Positions 36,625 through 45,566 of a DNA stretch of 64,000 nucleotides are shown here, one piece after another. The stretch comes from Rhizobium esperanzae (GTDB lineage Bacteria; Pseudomonadota; Alphaproteobacteria; Rhizobiales; Rhizobiaceae). How positions within the stretch are numbered: position 1 is the stretch's first letter; each line of letters starts with the position of its first letter. The stretch spans positions 1 to 64,000 of the forward strand of contig NZ_MXPU01000018.1 of assembly GCF_002204185.1 (NCBI RefSeq). Direction: 5' to 3'. A program made the translations under genes and the position numbers. Under the pieces are notes generated by a model. It had not been told where the DNA came from. It ran no database searches and worked only from the letters and a program-made list of their open reading frames with translations.

Positions 36625-37868
36625 CCAGGCCATCCATCGACGCCGCGCGTCTTCTCGGACGTATCAGAACGCTCGGCGAAATCGGCCGGGATAGCGACGG
36701 CCGGCTCGTGCGGCTGGCGGCTTCCGATACGGAAAAGCTCGGCCGCGACCAATTCGTGGCATGGATCAGGGAGGCAGGGCTCGAGGTCGCCGTCGATCGC
36801 ATCGGCAACATTTTCGGCATCTGGAAGCCTGACGGCGTGGCGAACAAAGCCCCCATTCTGCTCGGCTCGCACATCGACACCGTCATCGGCGCCGGCATCT
36901 ATGACGGCTGTTACGGCACGCTTTCGGGGCTCGAGGTCATCGAGATGATGAAAGCGGAGGGCCTGGCGCCATCCCGGCCGATCGCCGTGGCCGCCTTCAC
37001 CAACGAGGAAGGCGTGCGCTACGCGCCCGATATGATGGGATCTCTGGTCTATGCGGGAGGCCTTGATATCGATGCGGCGCTTGCCACCATTGGCACCGAT
37101 GGAACGATCCTTGGCCGCGAACTCGAGCGGATCGGCTACGCCGGCGAGCATCAACCGGGTTTCCTTAAGCCGCACGCTTATATCGAGCTGCATATCGAGC
37201 AGGGACCGGTCCTTGAGCGCGAGGGCATTCCGGTCGGCGCCGTCGAAGATCTTCAAGGCATTTCCTGGCAGCGGGTGACCATTACCGGCGACGCCAACCA
37301 CGCGGGAACGACACCGATCTCCATGCGCCGCGATGCGGGTCATGCCGCAGCTCGGGTCGTCACCTTCCTGCGTGAGCGGGCGAAAGCGTCCAATACGCCG
37401 ACCGTTGCCACGGTCGGCTGCATGAGTTTCGAACCGAACGCGATCAATGTGATCCCGTCGCGGGCGATCTTCACGGTCGATCTCCGCGATCCCGACGAAG
37501 ATCGGCTGAGAGAAGAGGAAGCGGCACTTGCAACCTTCCTCGACACGCTATCGACCGAGGAGCAGGTCGGTATATCCGTGGAAAGACTTGCTCGCTTCGA
37601 GCCTGTAAAATTCGATCAGAGCATCGTACAGCTCATCGAAAAGGCCGCGCGGGAACGGGGTCTTGCCTGCCGGCGAATGACATCGGGCGCCGGCCACGAT
37701 GCGCAGATGATCGCAAGGATTGCCCCGTCGGCAATGATCTTCGTCCCGAGCGCCGGCGGCATCAGCCATAACCCTAGGGAATATACGGCCGACGAAGATC
37801 TCGTCGCAGGCGCCAACATCCTGCTCGACGTCGTCCGTCGCCTCGCCACGGAAGGAGCGCCGGCATGA
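36621..37868 (+). CDS. N-carbamoyl-L-amino acid/allantoate amidohydrolase-like enzyme
   Basis: A 415-residue M20-type metal hydrolase of the HyuC/AllC group. Metal-site motifs are visible: LLGSHIDTVIGAGIYDG, FTNEEGVRYAPDMMGS and, near the end, MTSGAGHDAQMIARIAPSAMIFVPSAGGISHN. GDANHAGTTPISMRRDA marks the dimerisation domain. These enzymes release an amino acid from an N-carbamoyl or ureido compound. Coupling by 4-base overlaps to a diaminopropionate ammonia-lyase-like enzyme and a second hydrolase suggests stepwise removal of N-substituents before deamination; exact substrates cannot be read. Confidence 0.87.
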   Translation: MTRPSIDAARLLGRIRTLGEIGRDSDGRLVRLAASDTEKLGRDQFVAWIREAGLEVAVDRIGNIFGIWKPDGVANKAPILLGSHIDTVIGAGIYDGCYGTLSGLEVIEMMKAEGLAPSRPIAVAAFTNEEGVRYAPDMMGSLVYAGGLDIDAALATIGTDGTILGRELERIGYAGEHQPGFLKPHAYIELHIEQGPVLEREGIPVGAVEDLQGISWQRVTITGDANHAGTTPISMRRDAGHAAARVVTFLRERAKASNTPTVATVGCMSFEPNAINVIPSRAIFTVDLRDPDEDRLREEEAALATFLDTLSTEEQVGISVERLARFEPVKFDQSIVQLIEKAARERGLACRRMTSGAGHDAQMIARIAPSAMIFVPSAGGISHNPREYTADEDLVAGANILLDVVRRLATEGAPA

Positions 37869-39025
37869 GCATCGACAGGAACACGCTTCATGCCGAGATG
37901 ACGGCGTGGAGACGCGATCTCCACGCCCATCCCGAATTCGGTTTCGAGGAGCAGCGGACATCCTCCTTCGTTGCGGCCAAGCTGCGGGAATTCGGCTTCG
38001 ACGAGGTCGCCGAAGGCGTCGGCGGCACCGGCGTCGTCGCAACGCTGAAGCGCGGCAACAGCAATCGCGCCATTGCGCTGCGCGCGGATATGGATGCGCT
38101 GAGGATTAACGAACAATCGGACCTGCCGCACCGCTCGCGAAACCCGGACATCATGCATGCCTGCGGCCACGACGGCCACACCACGATGCTGCTCGGCGCG
38201 GCAAAGATCCTGGCTGAGGAAGGCGGTTTCGACGGTGCCGTGCGCTTCATCTTCCAGCCGGCCGAAGAATGGGGCAAGGGGGCGCTGGCGATGATCGCCG
38301 ACGGGCTCTTCGAACGGTTCCCCTTCGACGAGATCTACGGAATCCACAACATGCCGGGGCTCGGCGTCGGCAATTTCCGCACGCGCCCGGAAGCGATCAT
38401 GTCGGCCGAGGACAATTTCGAGATCACCTTGACCGGCATCGGCGGCCACGCCGCGCGGCCTCATTGGGGCAATGAGGTGCTCGTCGCCGCCTGCGCGCTG
38501 GTGACCAACCTGCAGACCATCGTCTCCAGGAGGCTCGATCCGGCCGATATCGGCGTCGTCTCCGTCACCGAACTGATCACCGACGGCACGCGCAATGCGC
38601 TTCCCGGTCTCGCCCGCATTCTCGGCGATGCCCGCAGCTTCCGCTCCGAGATCAGCGAGCAGATCGAAAAGCAGATGCGGGTGATCGCCGAGGGCACGGC
38701 CGCGACCTATAATGTCAAGGCCGACGTCGTCTATACCAGGGAATTCGTCCCCCTGATGAACGACCCTGCCCTGACGGAGGAAGCGCTTACCGTCGCGCGC
38801 GATCTCTACGGCGCGTCGAATGTCGCCATCGCGAGCAAGCCGATGACGGGATCGGAAGACTTCGCGCGGTTCCTCGCGAAGGTGCCGGGCTGCTTCGTCT
38901 TCCTTGGTAATGGTGAGCACTCGCCACCGCTCCATAACCCGACCTATGATTTCAACGACGGCGGCCTCCTGCACGGCGCGAACTTCCATGCCGGAATTGC
39001 ACGCCGGCGGCTTCCATCAAGCTGA
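37865..39025 (+). CDS. M20-family amidohydrolase (hippurate/IAA-amino acid hydrolase-like)
   Basis: A 386-residue M20D peptidase-like hydrolase. Metal-binding signatures are ALRADMDALRINEQ, IMHACGHDGHTTMLLGAAK and FIFQPAEEWGKGA, and the C-terminal metal ligand lies near HNPTYDFNDGGLLHG. The family removes acyl groups from amino acids (hippurate, N-acetyl, indoleacetyl or similar). It is the last gene of the three-enzyme operon, starting with a 4-base overlap at 37865. Confidence 0.88.
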   Translation: MSIDRNTLHAEMTAWRRDLHAHPEFGFEEQRTSSFVAAKLREFGFDEVAEGVGGTGVVATLKRGNSNRAIALRADMDALRINEQSDLPHRSRNPDIMHACGHDGHTTMLLGAAKILAEEGGFDGAVRFIFQPAEEWGKGALAMIADGLFERFPFDEIYGIHNMPGLGVGNFRTRPEAIMSAEDNFEITLTGIGGHAARPHWGNEVLVAACALVTNLQTIVSRRLDPADIGVVSVTELITDGTRNALPGLARILGDARSFRSEISEQIEKQMRVIAEGTAATYNVKADVVYTREFVPLMNDPALTEEALTVARDLYGASNVAIASKPMTGSEDFARFLAKVPGCFVFLGNGEHSPPLHNPTYDFNDGGLLHGANFHAGIARRRLPSS

Positions 39026-39463
39026 TCCGCGAAGGTTGTGAAGCTCGGCGTCTGAAGATCTGCGACGGCAATTGACCGAACGCCTTTCATTCGGCTGCAA
39101 CAGGCCTGCCGATGGGAAACATCGACATGACAAGCTCGGGCGGCTGCGGCACACGCATGGGGAAGGAAACTACGTTCGGCGCGGCGCTGAAAGGAAGTAA
39201 ATCTTTATTAACCCCGTGACCCCAAAGTGGTGGTTAATCGTTAACGCAGCAGGAGTCGGGGGCAGATGGGGTCGACCGCAGGCACGCCGAAGACCGTCAC
39301 CTCTGACCGAACACTGAGCTCAGCTGTGCCCATGACCGTCCGCGGACCGCGGCTGGTTATGGGCCAGAGCGTGTTGCGCAAAAGTGCCCGCGGTTTTTCG
39401 ATAACGACATGCATAAAAACAGGACCTGAAGCGCGGCAGGCGACGCGCTTCAGTCTGCTTCGA
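39026..39463. other. Non-coding gap containing a relic of an AraC-gene 3' end
   Basis: On the minus strand at about 39043-39101 the codons read AAE-stop-KAFGQLPSQIFRR, which mirrors the ending AAEYKKRFGQLPSQTLRA of the AraC gene just right of the gap. This is a decayed duplicate of its last ~15 codons with an internal stop. The remaining bases, including an A/T-rich segment near 39205-39245, show no gene; a promoter or terminator may lie there but none is distinct. Confidence 0.55.
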
Positions 39464-40483
39464 TCAGGCCCTCAAGGTCTGTGACGGCAGCTGACCGAAA
39501 CGCTTCTTGTATTCGGCGGCAAAGCGTCCGAGATGCGTAAACCCCCATCTGAGCGCGATATCGGCGACGGCCTGCGTCGAGTCGGCGTCCAGCAGATCAC
39601 GATGGGCGGCAATCATCCTGATTTCATGCAGATAGGCGATCGGAGTGGTGTTCCTGAACTGACGGAAGCCCTGCTGCAAAGTCCGAACGCTTACCTTGGC
39701 TGCCGCCGCAATGTCGTCGAGCGAAATCGGCTCGGCAATGTGTTCCTGCATGTAGTCGATGGCCCATTTCACATGGCGCGGGGCCGGCGCCGCGGCCGCC
39801 TGCGCCAGCTCGTTCGAATAGCGATTGGGACAGGCTTCCAGGAGCAGATAGATCGCCGCGTCACAGAGCGAGTTGAAAGCCAGCGGCGATCGTCGCAGCG
39901 GTCCGTTTTCGGAAAGACCGCCATGAAGATTTGCCACGATCTGCTGCAGTACCAGCCCCGCACCTGATGTAAGATCGATATCGGGATGAATATCGAGGTC
40001 GCCGCCGATCGTCCGCTCGAACATATGCGTGAGGCGCTTGGTGATCCTCGCCTGATCGATGAACATGCAGAGGTGACTGCGAGGACCGAACATGCTGGTG
40101 CCCCTGGCATCGCCCGGCTCCAGGATCACACCTCGACCGGGCACCGAATATATCGGCTCCCATTTCCCTCCGAAGGTCATATTCCCCTCCGTCGGCAGGA
40201 ATATAGCCATCCTGTCGACGACCCCGTCCCGCTTTCCGACGATCGTGCCTTCATAAGAGCAATCGGCAACGCTGACATCGTCCACCGAGATGAAATTGCA
40301 GCGATATGCAATGGGCGCATCGCCTTGCGCCGTCATCTTGATCATGGCTTTCGGCGTGGACAATGCGTCCGAGAGCTCGTCCACGTCCGTTCCGCTCCGC
40401 GCAGTTTCTCGAACCGTCATGCTCTGTAGAACCGGCTGCCGGGTTGAACTGCCGGCAATATGCCTATCGGAATCAACGGACAT
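39464..40483 (-). CDS. AraC-family transcriptional regulator
   Basis: A protein of about 339 residues. The C-terminal double helix-turn-helix is clear (ISLDDIAAAAKVSVRTLQQGFRQFRNTTPIAYLHEIRMIAAHRDLL and IALRWGFTHLGRFAAEYKKRFGQLPSQTLRA). The N-terminal ~200 residues form the sensor domain of large AraC proteins (MAIFLPTEGNMTFGGKWEPIYSVPGRGVILEPGD). The frame is open to 40498; the ATG near 40483 (MSVDSDRH) is preferred over an upstream TTG. It lies downstream of dadA on the same strand, 80 bases away, and might respond to a related amino compound. Confidence 0.87.
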   Translation of the reverse strand: MSVDSDRHIAGSSTRQPVLQSMTVRETARSGTDVDELSDALSTPKAMIKMTAQGDAPIAYRCNFISVDDVSVADCSYEGTIVGKRDGVVDRMAIFLPTEGNMTFGGKWEPIYSVPGRGVILEPGDARGTSMFGPRSHLCMFIDQARITKRLTHMFERTIGGDLDIHPDIDLTSGAGLVLQQIVANLHGGLSENGPLRRSPLAFNSLCDAAIYLLLEACPNRYSNELAQAAAAPAPRHVKWAIDYMQEHIAEPISLDDIAAAAKVSVRTLQQGFRQFRNTTPIAYLHEIRMIAAHRDLLDADSTQAVADIALRWGFTHLGRFAAEYKKRFGQLPSQTLRA

Positions 40484-40562
40484 GCGTGCCCCCCGCAAGA
40501 CGATCTACGCTTGGCATAGCCGATTTAAATTGTAATACAAATTCCTTTTTGTCCTGCCCTGC

Positions 40563-41831
40563 TCAGCCATATCGGCTGACTGCAAGGTCCTTGGCGTCGA
40601 TTTCAGGCGAACGGCTGCTGACGAGATCGCCGATCAGCCGCGCCGAACCGGTGCTCATGGTCCAACCGAGCGTGCCGTGACCGGTATTGAGGAACAGGCC
40701 GGCGACCTTGGTCGGGCCGATGACCGGCGTGCCATCGGGCGTCATCGGGCGCAGGCCGGACCAGAAGGAAGCCTTGGAAACATCGCCGCCGGGGAAGAGA
40801 TCGGTGACGGAATGTTCGAGCGTGCTGCGGCGGGCGAGACCAAGATCGTTGGTGTAACCTGATATTTCTGCCATACCGCCCACGCGAATGCGGTCGCCGA
40901 GCCGGGTGATCGCGATCTTATAGGTTTCGTCCATGACGGTCGATTCCGGTGCGCGTGACGCATCGGTGATCGGGATGGTGAGGGAGTAGCCCTTGACCGG
41001 ATAGACCGGCAGGCTGATGCCAAAGGGCTTGAGCAACAGCGGCGAATAGCTGCCGAGCGCAACCACCACAGCCTCCGCGCTCATCCGCTCGTGGTCGCGA
41101 TCGGGATCGCGAGCGGTGACAATCCCGCGCACGCGGCCGCCTTCGACGTCCAGCGCCTTGATCGTCGTCCCATAGGCGAAGCGGACGCCGAGCGCCTCGG
41201 CTTTGGCGGCGAGCGCATTGGTGAACTTGAAACAGTCGCCGGTTTCGTCCTTCGGCGTCAGCAGCCCGCCGACGATCTTGTCGCGCACGTGCCTAAGCGC
41301 CGGTTCGACGCGAATACAGCCGTCGCGATCCAGTACCTCATAGGGAATGCCGTCGGCGGCGAGCGGCTTGACGTCCTTGGCCGAAGCATCGAGCTGCTGC
41401 TGCGTGCGGAACAGCTGCAGGGTTCCCTGCATGCGTTCGTCATAGGCGATGCCGGTTTCGGCGCGAAGCTCGGCGAGCGCGATGCGGCTGTAATCGGCAA
41501 GGCGCAGCATGCGGCTTTTGTTGATCGCGTAGCGCTCGGAGGTGCAGTTCGACAGCATCCTCGCCATCCAGGCGAGCATGGCCATGTCCAATTTCGGTCG
41601 CAGAATGAGCGGCGCATGTTTCATGAACAGCCATTTTATGGCCTTCATCGGAATGCCGGGTGCCGCCCATGGCGAGCAATAGCCGAAGGAGACTTCGCCT
41701 GCATTGGCAAAGCTCGTCTCCAGCGCCGGCCCCGATTGCCGGTCGACGACGGTAACCTCATGGCCTGCTTTGGCCAGCTGATAGGCGGATGTGACACCGA
41801 CGATGCCGGCACCCAAAACGATGACTTTCAT
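40563..41831 (-). CDS. dadA: D-amino acid dehydrogenase
   Basis: A 422-residue FAD-dependent dehydrogenase. The N-terminal FAD motif is [28 protein letters not shown]. Typical DadA segments follow: [40 protein letters not shown] and, at the end, [16 protein letters not shown] with [19 protein letters not shown]. It oxidises D-alanine to pyruvate and ammonia at the inner membrane, passing electrons to quinone. ATG 41831 follows GGGGAC. It is downstream of the alanine racemase gene and belongs to the alanine catabolic set. Confidence 0.95.
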   Translation of the reverse strand: MKVIVLGAGIVGVTSAYQLAKAGHEVTVVDRQSGPALETSFANAGEVSFGYCSPWAAPGIPMKAIKWLFMKHAPLILRPKLDMAMLAWMARMLSNCTSERYAINKSRMLRLADYSRIALAELRAETGIAYDERMQGTLQLFRTQQQLDASAKDVKPLAADGIPYEVLDRDGCIRVEPALRHVRDKIVGGLLTPKDETGDCFKFTNALAAKAEALGVRFAYGTTIKALDVEGGRVRGIVTARDPDRDHERMSAEAVVVALGSYSPLLLKPFGISLPVYPVKGYSLTIPITDASRAPESTVMDETYKIAITRLGDRIRVGGMAEISGYTNDLGLARRSTLEHSVTDLFPGGDVSKASFWSGLRPMTPDGTPVIGPTKVAGLFLNTGHGTLGWTMSTGSARLIGDLVSSRSPEIDAKDLAVSRYG

Positions 41832-41861
41832 GATGTCCCCAAGAATGAAGCCAGCCGGCAC

Positions 41862-42995
41862 TCAGCGATATTGCCTGTGATACCGATCGCCGAGACCGGT
41901 CAGGAATTCATAAGATATGGTGTCGGCATCGCGCGCAATATCCTCAAGCGTCTGGTGCGGACCGAGCACTTCGACAAGACTGCCGAGCGTCAGCGCGCCT
42001 TCGGGCAGCGCCGACATATCGACTGTGATGCTGTCCATCGAAACGCGGCCGACGATCGGCAGGCGCGTACCCTTGTAATAGACGGCGCCGCGGTCGCTGA
42101 GGCTGCGCGGCAGGCCGTCGGCATAGCCGGCGGCAATGGTGGCGAGACGCATTTCCCGTTGCGCGACATGCGCGCCGCCGTAACCGACCTTCGTGCCCGG
42201 TGATACGCACCGCGTCTGTATGACAGCTGCATCGAGGCTGACGACCGGCTCCATCGGGTTCACGGTGGCGGCGGTCGGAGCGCCCCCGTAAAGGGCGATG
42301 CCCGGCCGAGCGAGCACGCCATGATAGGCTTTGCCGAGGAAGACGCCGCCGGAATTGGCGAAGGAAACGTCGAAGCCTGGAAATTCCTCGGCGATGCAGG
42401 ACATTTCCGCCAGCTGATCGCTATTCTGCTCGCCATCGGTCTCATCGGCCGAAGCCAGATGGCTCATGATGAACAGGCCTTCGATATTGGCGCCATTGCG
42501 AAGGGCTGTCGCCAGATCCGCCCTTTCCTCCGGGGGAAAGCCCAGCCGCGACATGCCGGTGTCGAATTGCAGGACAGCCGGCAGGCAGCGCTTCAGCGCG
42601 CGCGCCGCCGCCGACCATTGCTGCCACTGGGCGAGCGAATTCAGAACCGGAACAATATTCATGTCGGCGCAGGCAATTTCATTACCCGGCTGCAGGCCGT
42701 TCAGCACGAAAATCTGCGCGTCCTGCGCAAGCATCGGCCGGAGCCTCACGGCTTCGACGAATTGAGCAACGAAGAAATGCCGGCAACCTTGGGCGTAGAG
42801 CGCTTTCGCCACCTGTTCCGCGCCGAGACCATAGGCATCGGCCTTGACGACGGCGCCTGCGCAAACCGGGGCCAGCATCGACACCAGCTTGCGATAATTG
42901 CGGCCGAGTGCAGCAAGATCGATTCCGAGATAGCCTGTGGCTCCCTGCGTGATCGCGGCAGTACGGGCATGGGAAACCAAAATATCGCTATCCAT
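41862..42995 (-). CDS. alr: Catabolic alanine racemase
   Basis: A 377-residue PLP alanine racemase. The Schiff-base Lys is in AVVKADAYGLGAEQVA. The second-base region is VGYGGAHVAQREMRLATIAAGYADGLPR, and the C-terminal beta domain holds LPIVGRVSMDSITVD. Together with dadA downstream and an Lrp gene upstream it forms the dadX/dadA-type pathway turning L-alanine into D-alanine for oxidation. ATG 42995 is taken; a GTG lies two codons upstream. dadX is the equivalent name in other species. Confidence 0.93.
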   Translation of the reverse strand: MDSDILVSHARTAAITQGATGYLGIDLAALGRNYRKLVSMLAPVCAGAVVKADAYGLGAEQVAKALYAQGCRHFFVAQFVEAVRLRPMLAQDAQIFVLNGLQPGNEIACADMNIVPVLNSLAQWQQWSAAARALKRCLPAVLQFDTGMSRLGFPPEERADLATALRNGANIEGLFIMSHLASADETDGEQNSDQLAEMSCIAEEFPGFDVSFANSGGVFLGKAYHGVLARPGIALYGGAPTAATVNPMEPVVSLDAAVIQTRCVSPGTKVGYGGAHVAQREMRLATIAAGYADGLPRSLSDRGAVYYKGTRLPIVGRVSMDSITVDMSALPEGALTLGSLVEVLGPHQTLEDIARDADTISYEFLTGLGDRYHRQYR

Positions 42996-43117
42996 GTTCA
43001 CCCTCTATTCCACGCAATGTATGAAAGAATGAGCGATATTGCCGGTTAATTCGTCTTCGATTATTGCAAGATTTGCATATTACACGCATAATCGGCGAAC
43101 TTTTGGAACAATCGATC

Positions 43118-43582
43118 ATGCCCGCCCTTGACACGACAGATCGCAACATCCTCAGGCTGCTGCGCCTTGACGCCCGCATGAGCAATGCCAAGCTGGCCGC
43201 CGAGGTCGGCCTCTCGCCATCGGCCTGCCTCAGACGCATCAAGATCATGGAAAAGACGGGCGTGATCCGCGGCTATACCGCGCTTCTCGATACGAGCAAT
43301 GCGGATGCGATGATTGCCGTCATCATCAACATCACCCTCGAACGGCAGACGGAAGACTATCTCGACCGTTTCGAGGCGGCCGTCCGCCGCCATCCGGAAA
43401 TCCGCGAATGTTTCCTGATGACGGGTGGATCCGACTACCTGCTGCGCGTGGAAGTCGCCAATGCCGGCGAGTTCGAACGGATCCACAAGGAAATATTGTC
43501 GGCCTTGCCAGGCGTCCTCAGGATTCACTCCAGCTTCTCGATCCGAAACGTTCTGGCGACGCGCGGCAGGGGCAAACGCTGA
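43118..43582 (+). CDS. Lrp/AsnC-family regulator of alanine catabolism
   Basis: A 154-residue Lrp-type regulator: helix-turn-helix LDTTDRNILRLLRLDARMSNAKLAAEVGLSPSACLRRIKIMEKTGVIRGY, then a RAM domain (IAVIINITLERQTEDYLDRFEAAVRRHPEIRECFLMTGGSDYLLRVEV). ATG 43118 gives the family N-terminus; a TTG at 43064 extends the frame. It is divergent from alr-dadA with a 122-base gap, the usual position of the alanine-responsive activator (DadR/AldR type). Confidence 0.9.
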   Translation: MPALDTTDRNILRLLRLDARMSNAKLAAEVGLSPSACLRRIKIMEKTGVIRGYTALLDTSNADAMIAVIINITLERQTEDYLDRFEAAVRRHPEIRECFLMTGGSDYLLRVEVANAGEFERIHKEILSALPGVLRIHSSFSIRNVLATRGRGKR

Positions 43583-43693
43583 GCAGGGACCGGGCAGGCT
43601 TATATCAGTTCGAGCGCCGTCGCCTTGGCGACCGCTTCGCTCGTCGTCGCGACGGTCAGCTTCCGGCGCGCAGGCGCGGCGTGATCCGCCGTA

Positions 43694-45457
43694 TCAACCC
43701 GCGCACAGGACATCGGCGTGCCCGAGCTCCAGTGCCTCCTGCTCCAGTCGCGCCGCCAGATCGGCAAACGATTGCGGCCGTCCAAAAGCATAACCCTGGA
43801 GAGTGTGGACGCCGAGATCGGCGAGCACTTTGGCATGGTCGAGCGTTTCCACCCCTTCCGCAATCACTTCCATGTCGAGCGCCCGTGCAATGTCGACCAG
43901 TGAGCTCACCAGCCGGCGACTGGGCACCGATTGCAGGATCGGCATCACAAGCTGGCGATCGATCTTGACGCGGTCCGGTCTCAATTCGAGCAGGCCCAGC
44001 AAGGAGGCATGTCCCGATCCGAGATCATCGATCTCGATGTCGATACCGAAGGACTTGATGGCCTGGATGTTCTGGCGCACCCGATCGCTCAGGCTGTCCA
44101 GGAATATCGTCTCTATCAGCTCGAAGCTCAACCGGCCGGGCGGGATGTCATAGCCGCCGAGCTTCGTTGCCAATTCCGGATCATCGAGACGATCGGCGGA
44201 AAGGTTGATGGATAGCCGGATGCCCTCCAGCAGGGATGCCGAGGATTTCATATCCGAAAGGACAGCCTTCAGGACGACTTCGTCAAGTTCTGCGACCAAT
44301 CCGTTCGACGAGGCGAGAGACAGGAAATGCGCCGGCGCGAGAATTCCTCTCGTCGGGTGGTGCCATCTCGCCAACGCTTCGACGCCGTTTACCCGCAATG
44401 ACCTGGCGTCGACCTGCACCTGGTAAAATGGACGGATCTGGCCGAGCGCCAGTCCGGATCGCAGATCCTGGGCGAGCTGCCTTTCGTTCGCGAGGCTCGA
44501 AGCCATCTCGTCCGAGAATATCTCGGCGCGATTCCGGCCGTTCCGCTTGGCGTGGTACAAAGCCAGGTCGGACTGGGAAAGCAGCTTGGAGAAGTCTGCG
44601 CTCATGGCGCTGGCCACGCCAATGGAGCACTGCACGCTCAGCATCTGGTCGCCACCAGGAAGCGGGCTCTCCAGACGTCGCTGAATATGATCGAGCACGG
44701 CCTTCGTCTTGTCCCGCTCGTCCTCGGTGATGACCACCGCGAACTCATCGCCGCCGAGCCGTGCCGCGACGTCACCCGCGGAAATGGCCTCCAAAAGAAT
44801 CCTGCTGACATGACAGAGAACGAGGTCGCCGACCGCATGCCCGAAACGGTCATTGATCTCCTTGAAATGGTCCACGTCTATATGGAGAAGCGCAATCTTG
44901 ACGCTCTCCTGCCTGGCAAGCTCGGACAGGGCGAAATCGAAGCTGCGCCGGTTCAAGAGACCGGTGAGGTGATCGTGATCGGCGGCAAACCGAGCTTCCG
45001 CCCGGCTCCTCTCCAGCTCCTTGTTGAGGAGGACGTCGTCCGTCACATCCCATTCGGCGCCGACAAAGCAAGGATCGCCGGCCGCATCGACGAAATAGCG
45101 AGCCCGCGAACGCAGATAGCGGATCGCTCCGTCCGGTCGAACAATGCGAAATTCCGATGCATAATCCGATTTGGTTTCGATCGCGCGCAGAAATATTTCA
45201 TTGGTCGGCGCCAGGTCGTCGGGATGGATGCTGTCGAGCCAGACGACATCGAGCGGCGCTTTCGGAACACCATAGATCAGCTTGAGCTGCTCGTCCCAAC
45301 GCGTCTGGTTTTTTGCGATATTGTGCTGCCAGATTCCAATCCCGGATGCCTCGAGAGCCAGGCCAAGCTGGCGAAGCAGGTTCTCAAGCTCGACGTTTGT
45401 TCTGGATCGTTTGCTGCTCAAGGCGCTCTCGCTGTTTCGTTCGCCCGAATGTCGCAC
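43694..45457 (-). CDS. PAS-GGDEF-EAL c-di-GMP protein
   Basis: A cytoplasmic protein of about 587 residues. A PAS domain (LALEASGIGIWQHNIAKNQTRWDEQLKLIYGV ... PC-FVGAEWDVTDD) precedes a GGDEF domain with LGGDEF and an EAL domain. The EAL motif is VEALARWHHP, followed by ELIETIFLDSL, IDDLGSGHASLLGL (canonical FGTG replaced by LGSG) and EVIAEGVETLDH. Catalytic acidic residues appear present, so phosphodiesterase activity is plausible. The start is uncertain: GTG 45457 is the first candidate and no strong ribosome site is seen. Confidence 0.87.
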   Translation of the reverse strand: MRHSGERNSESALSSKRSRTNVELENLLRQLGLALEASGIGIWQHNIAKNQTRWDEQLKLIYGVPKAPLDVVWLDSIHPDDLAPTNEIFLRAIETKSDYASEFRIVRPDGAIRYLRSRARYFVDAAGDPCFVGAEWDVTDDVLLNKELERSRAEARFAADHDHLTGLLNRRSFDFALSELARQESVKIALLHIDVDHFKEINDRFGHAVGDLVLCHVSRILLEAISAGDVAARLGGDEFAVVITEDERDKTKAVLDHIQRRLESPLPGGDQMLSVQCSIGVASAMSADFSKLLSQSDLALYHAKRNGRNRAEIFSDEMASSLANERQLAQDLRSGLALGQIRPFYQVQVDARSLRVNGVEALARWHHPTRGILAPAHFLSLASSNGLVAELDEVVLKAVLSDMKSSASLLEGIRLSINLSADRLDDPELATKLGGYDIPPGRLSFELIETIFLDSLSDRVRQNIQAIKSFGIDIEIDDLGSGHASLLGLLELRPDRVKIDRQLVMPILQSVPSRRLVSSLVDIARALDMEVIAEGVETLDHAKVLADLGVHTLQGYAFGRPQSFADLAARLEQEALELGHADVLCAG

Positions 45458-45566
45458 TGAATATTTGATAGAGTGCTAATCGAGGGCAAGCTGAGGCCGT
45501 TCCGCTCCCTCTCTTAGACCGAAGCTGCAACATTCGTCTCGTCAGCGGGACTGACGGCGCCGCAAA

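Noticed and set aside
43583-43693. Possible small gene between the Lrp and GGDEF-EAL genes
   Set aside because: Only 110 bases, with no start/ribosome site and no conserved pattern.
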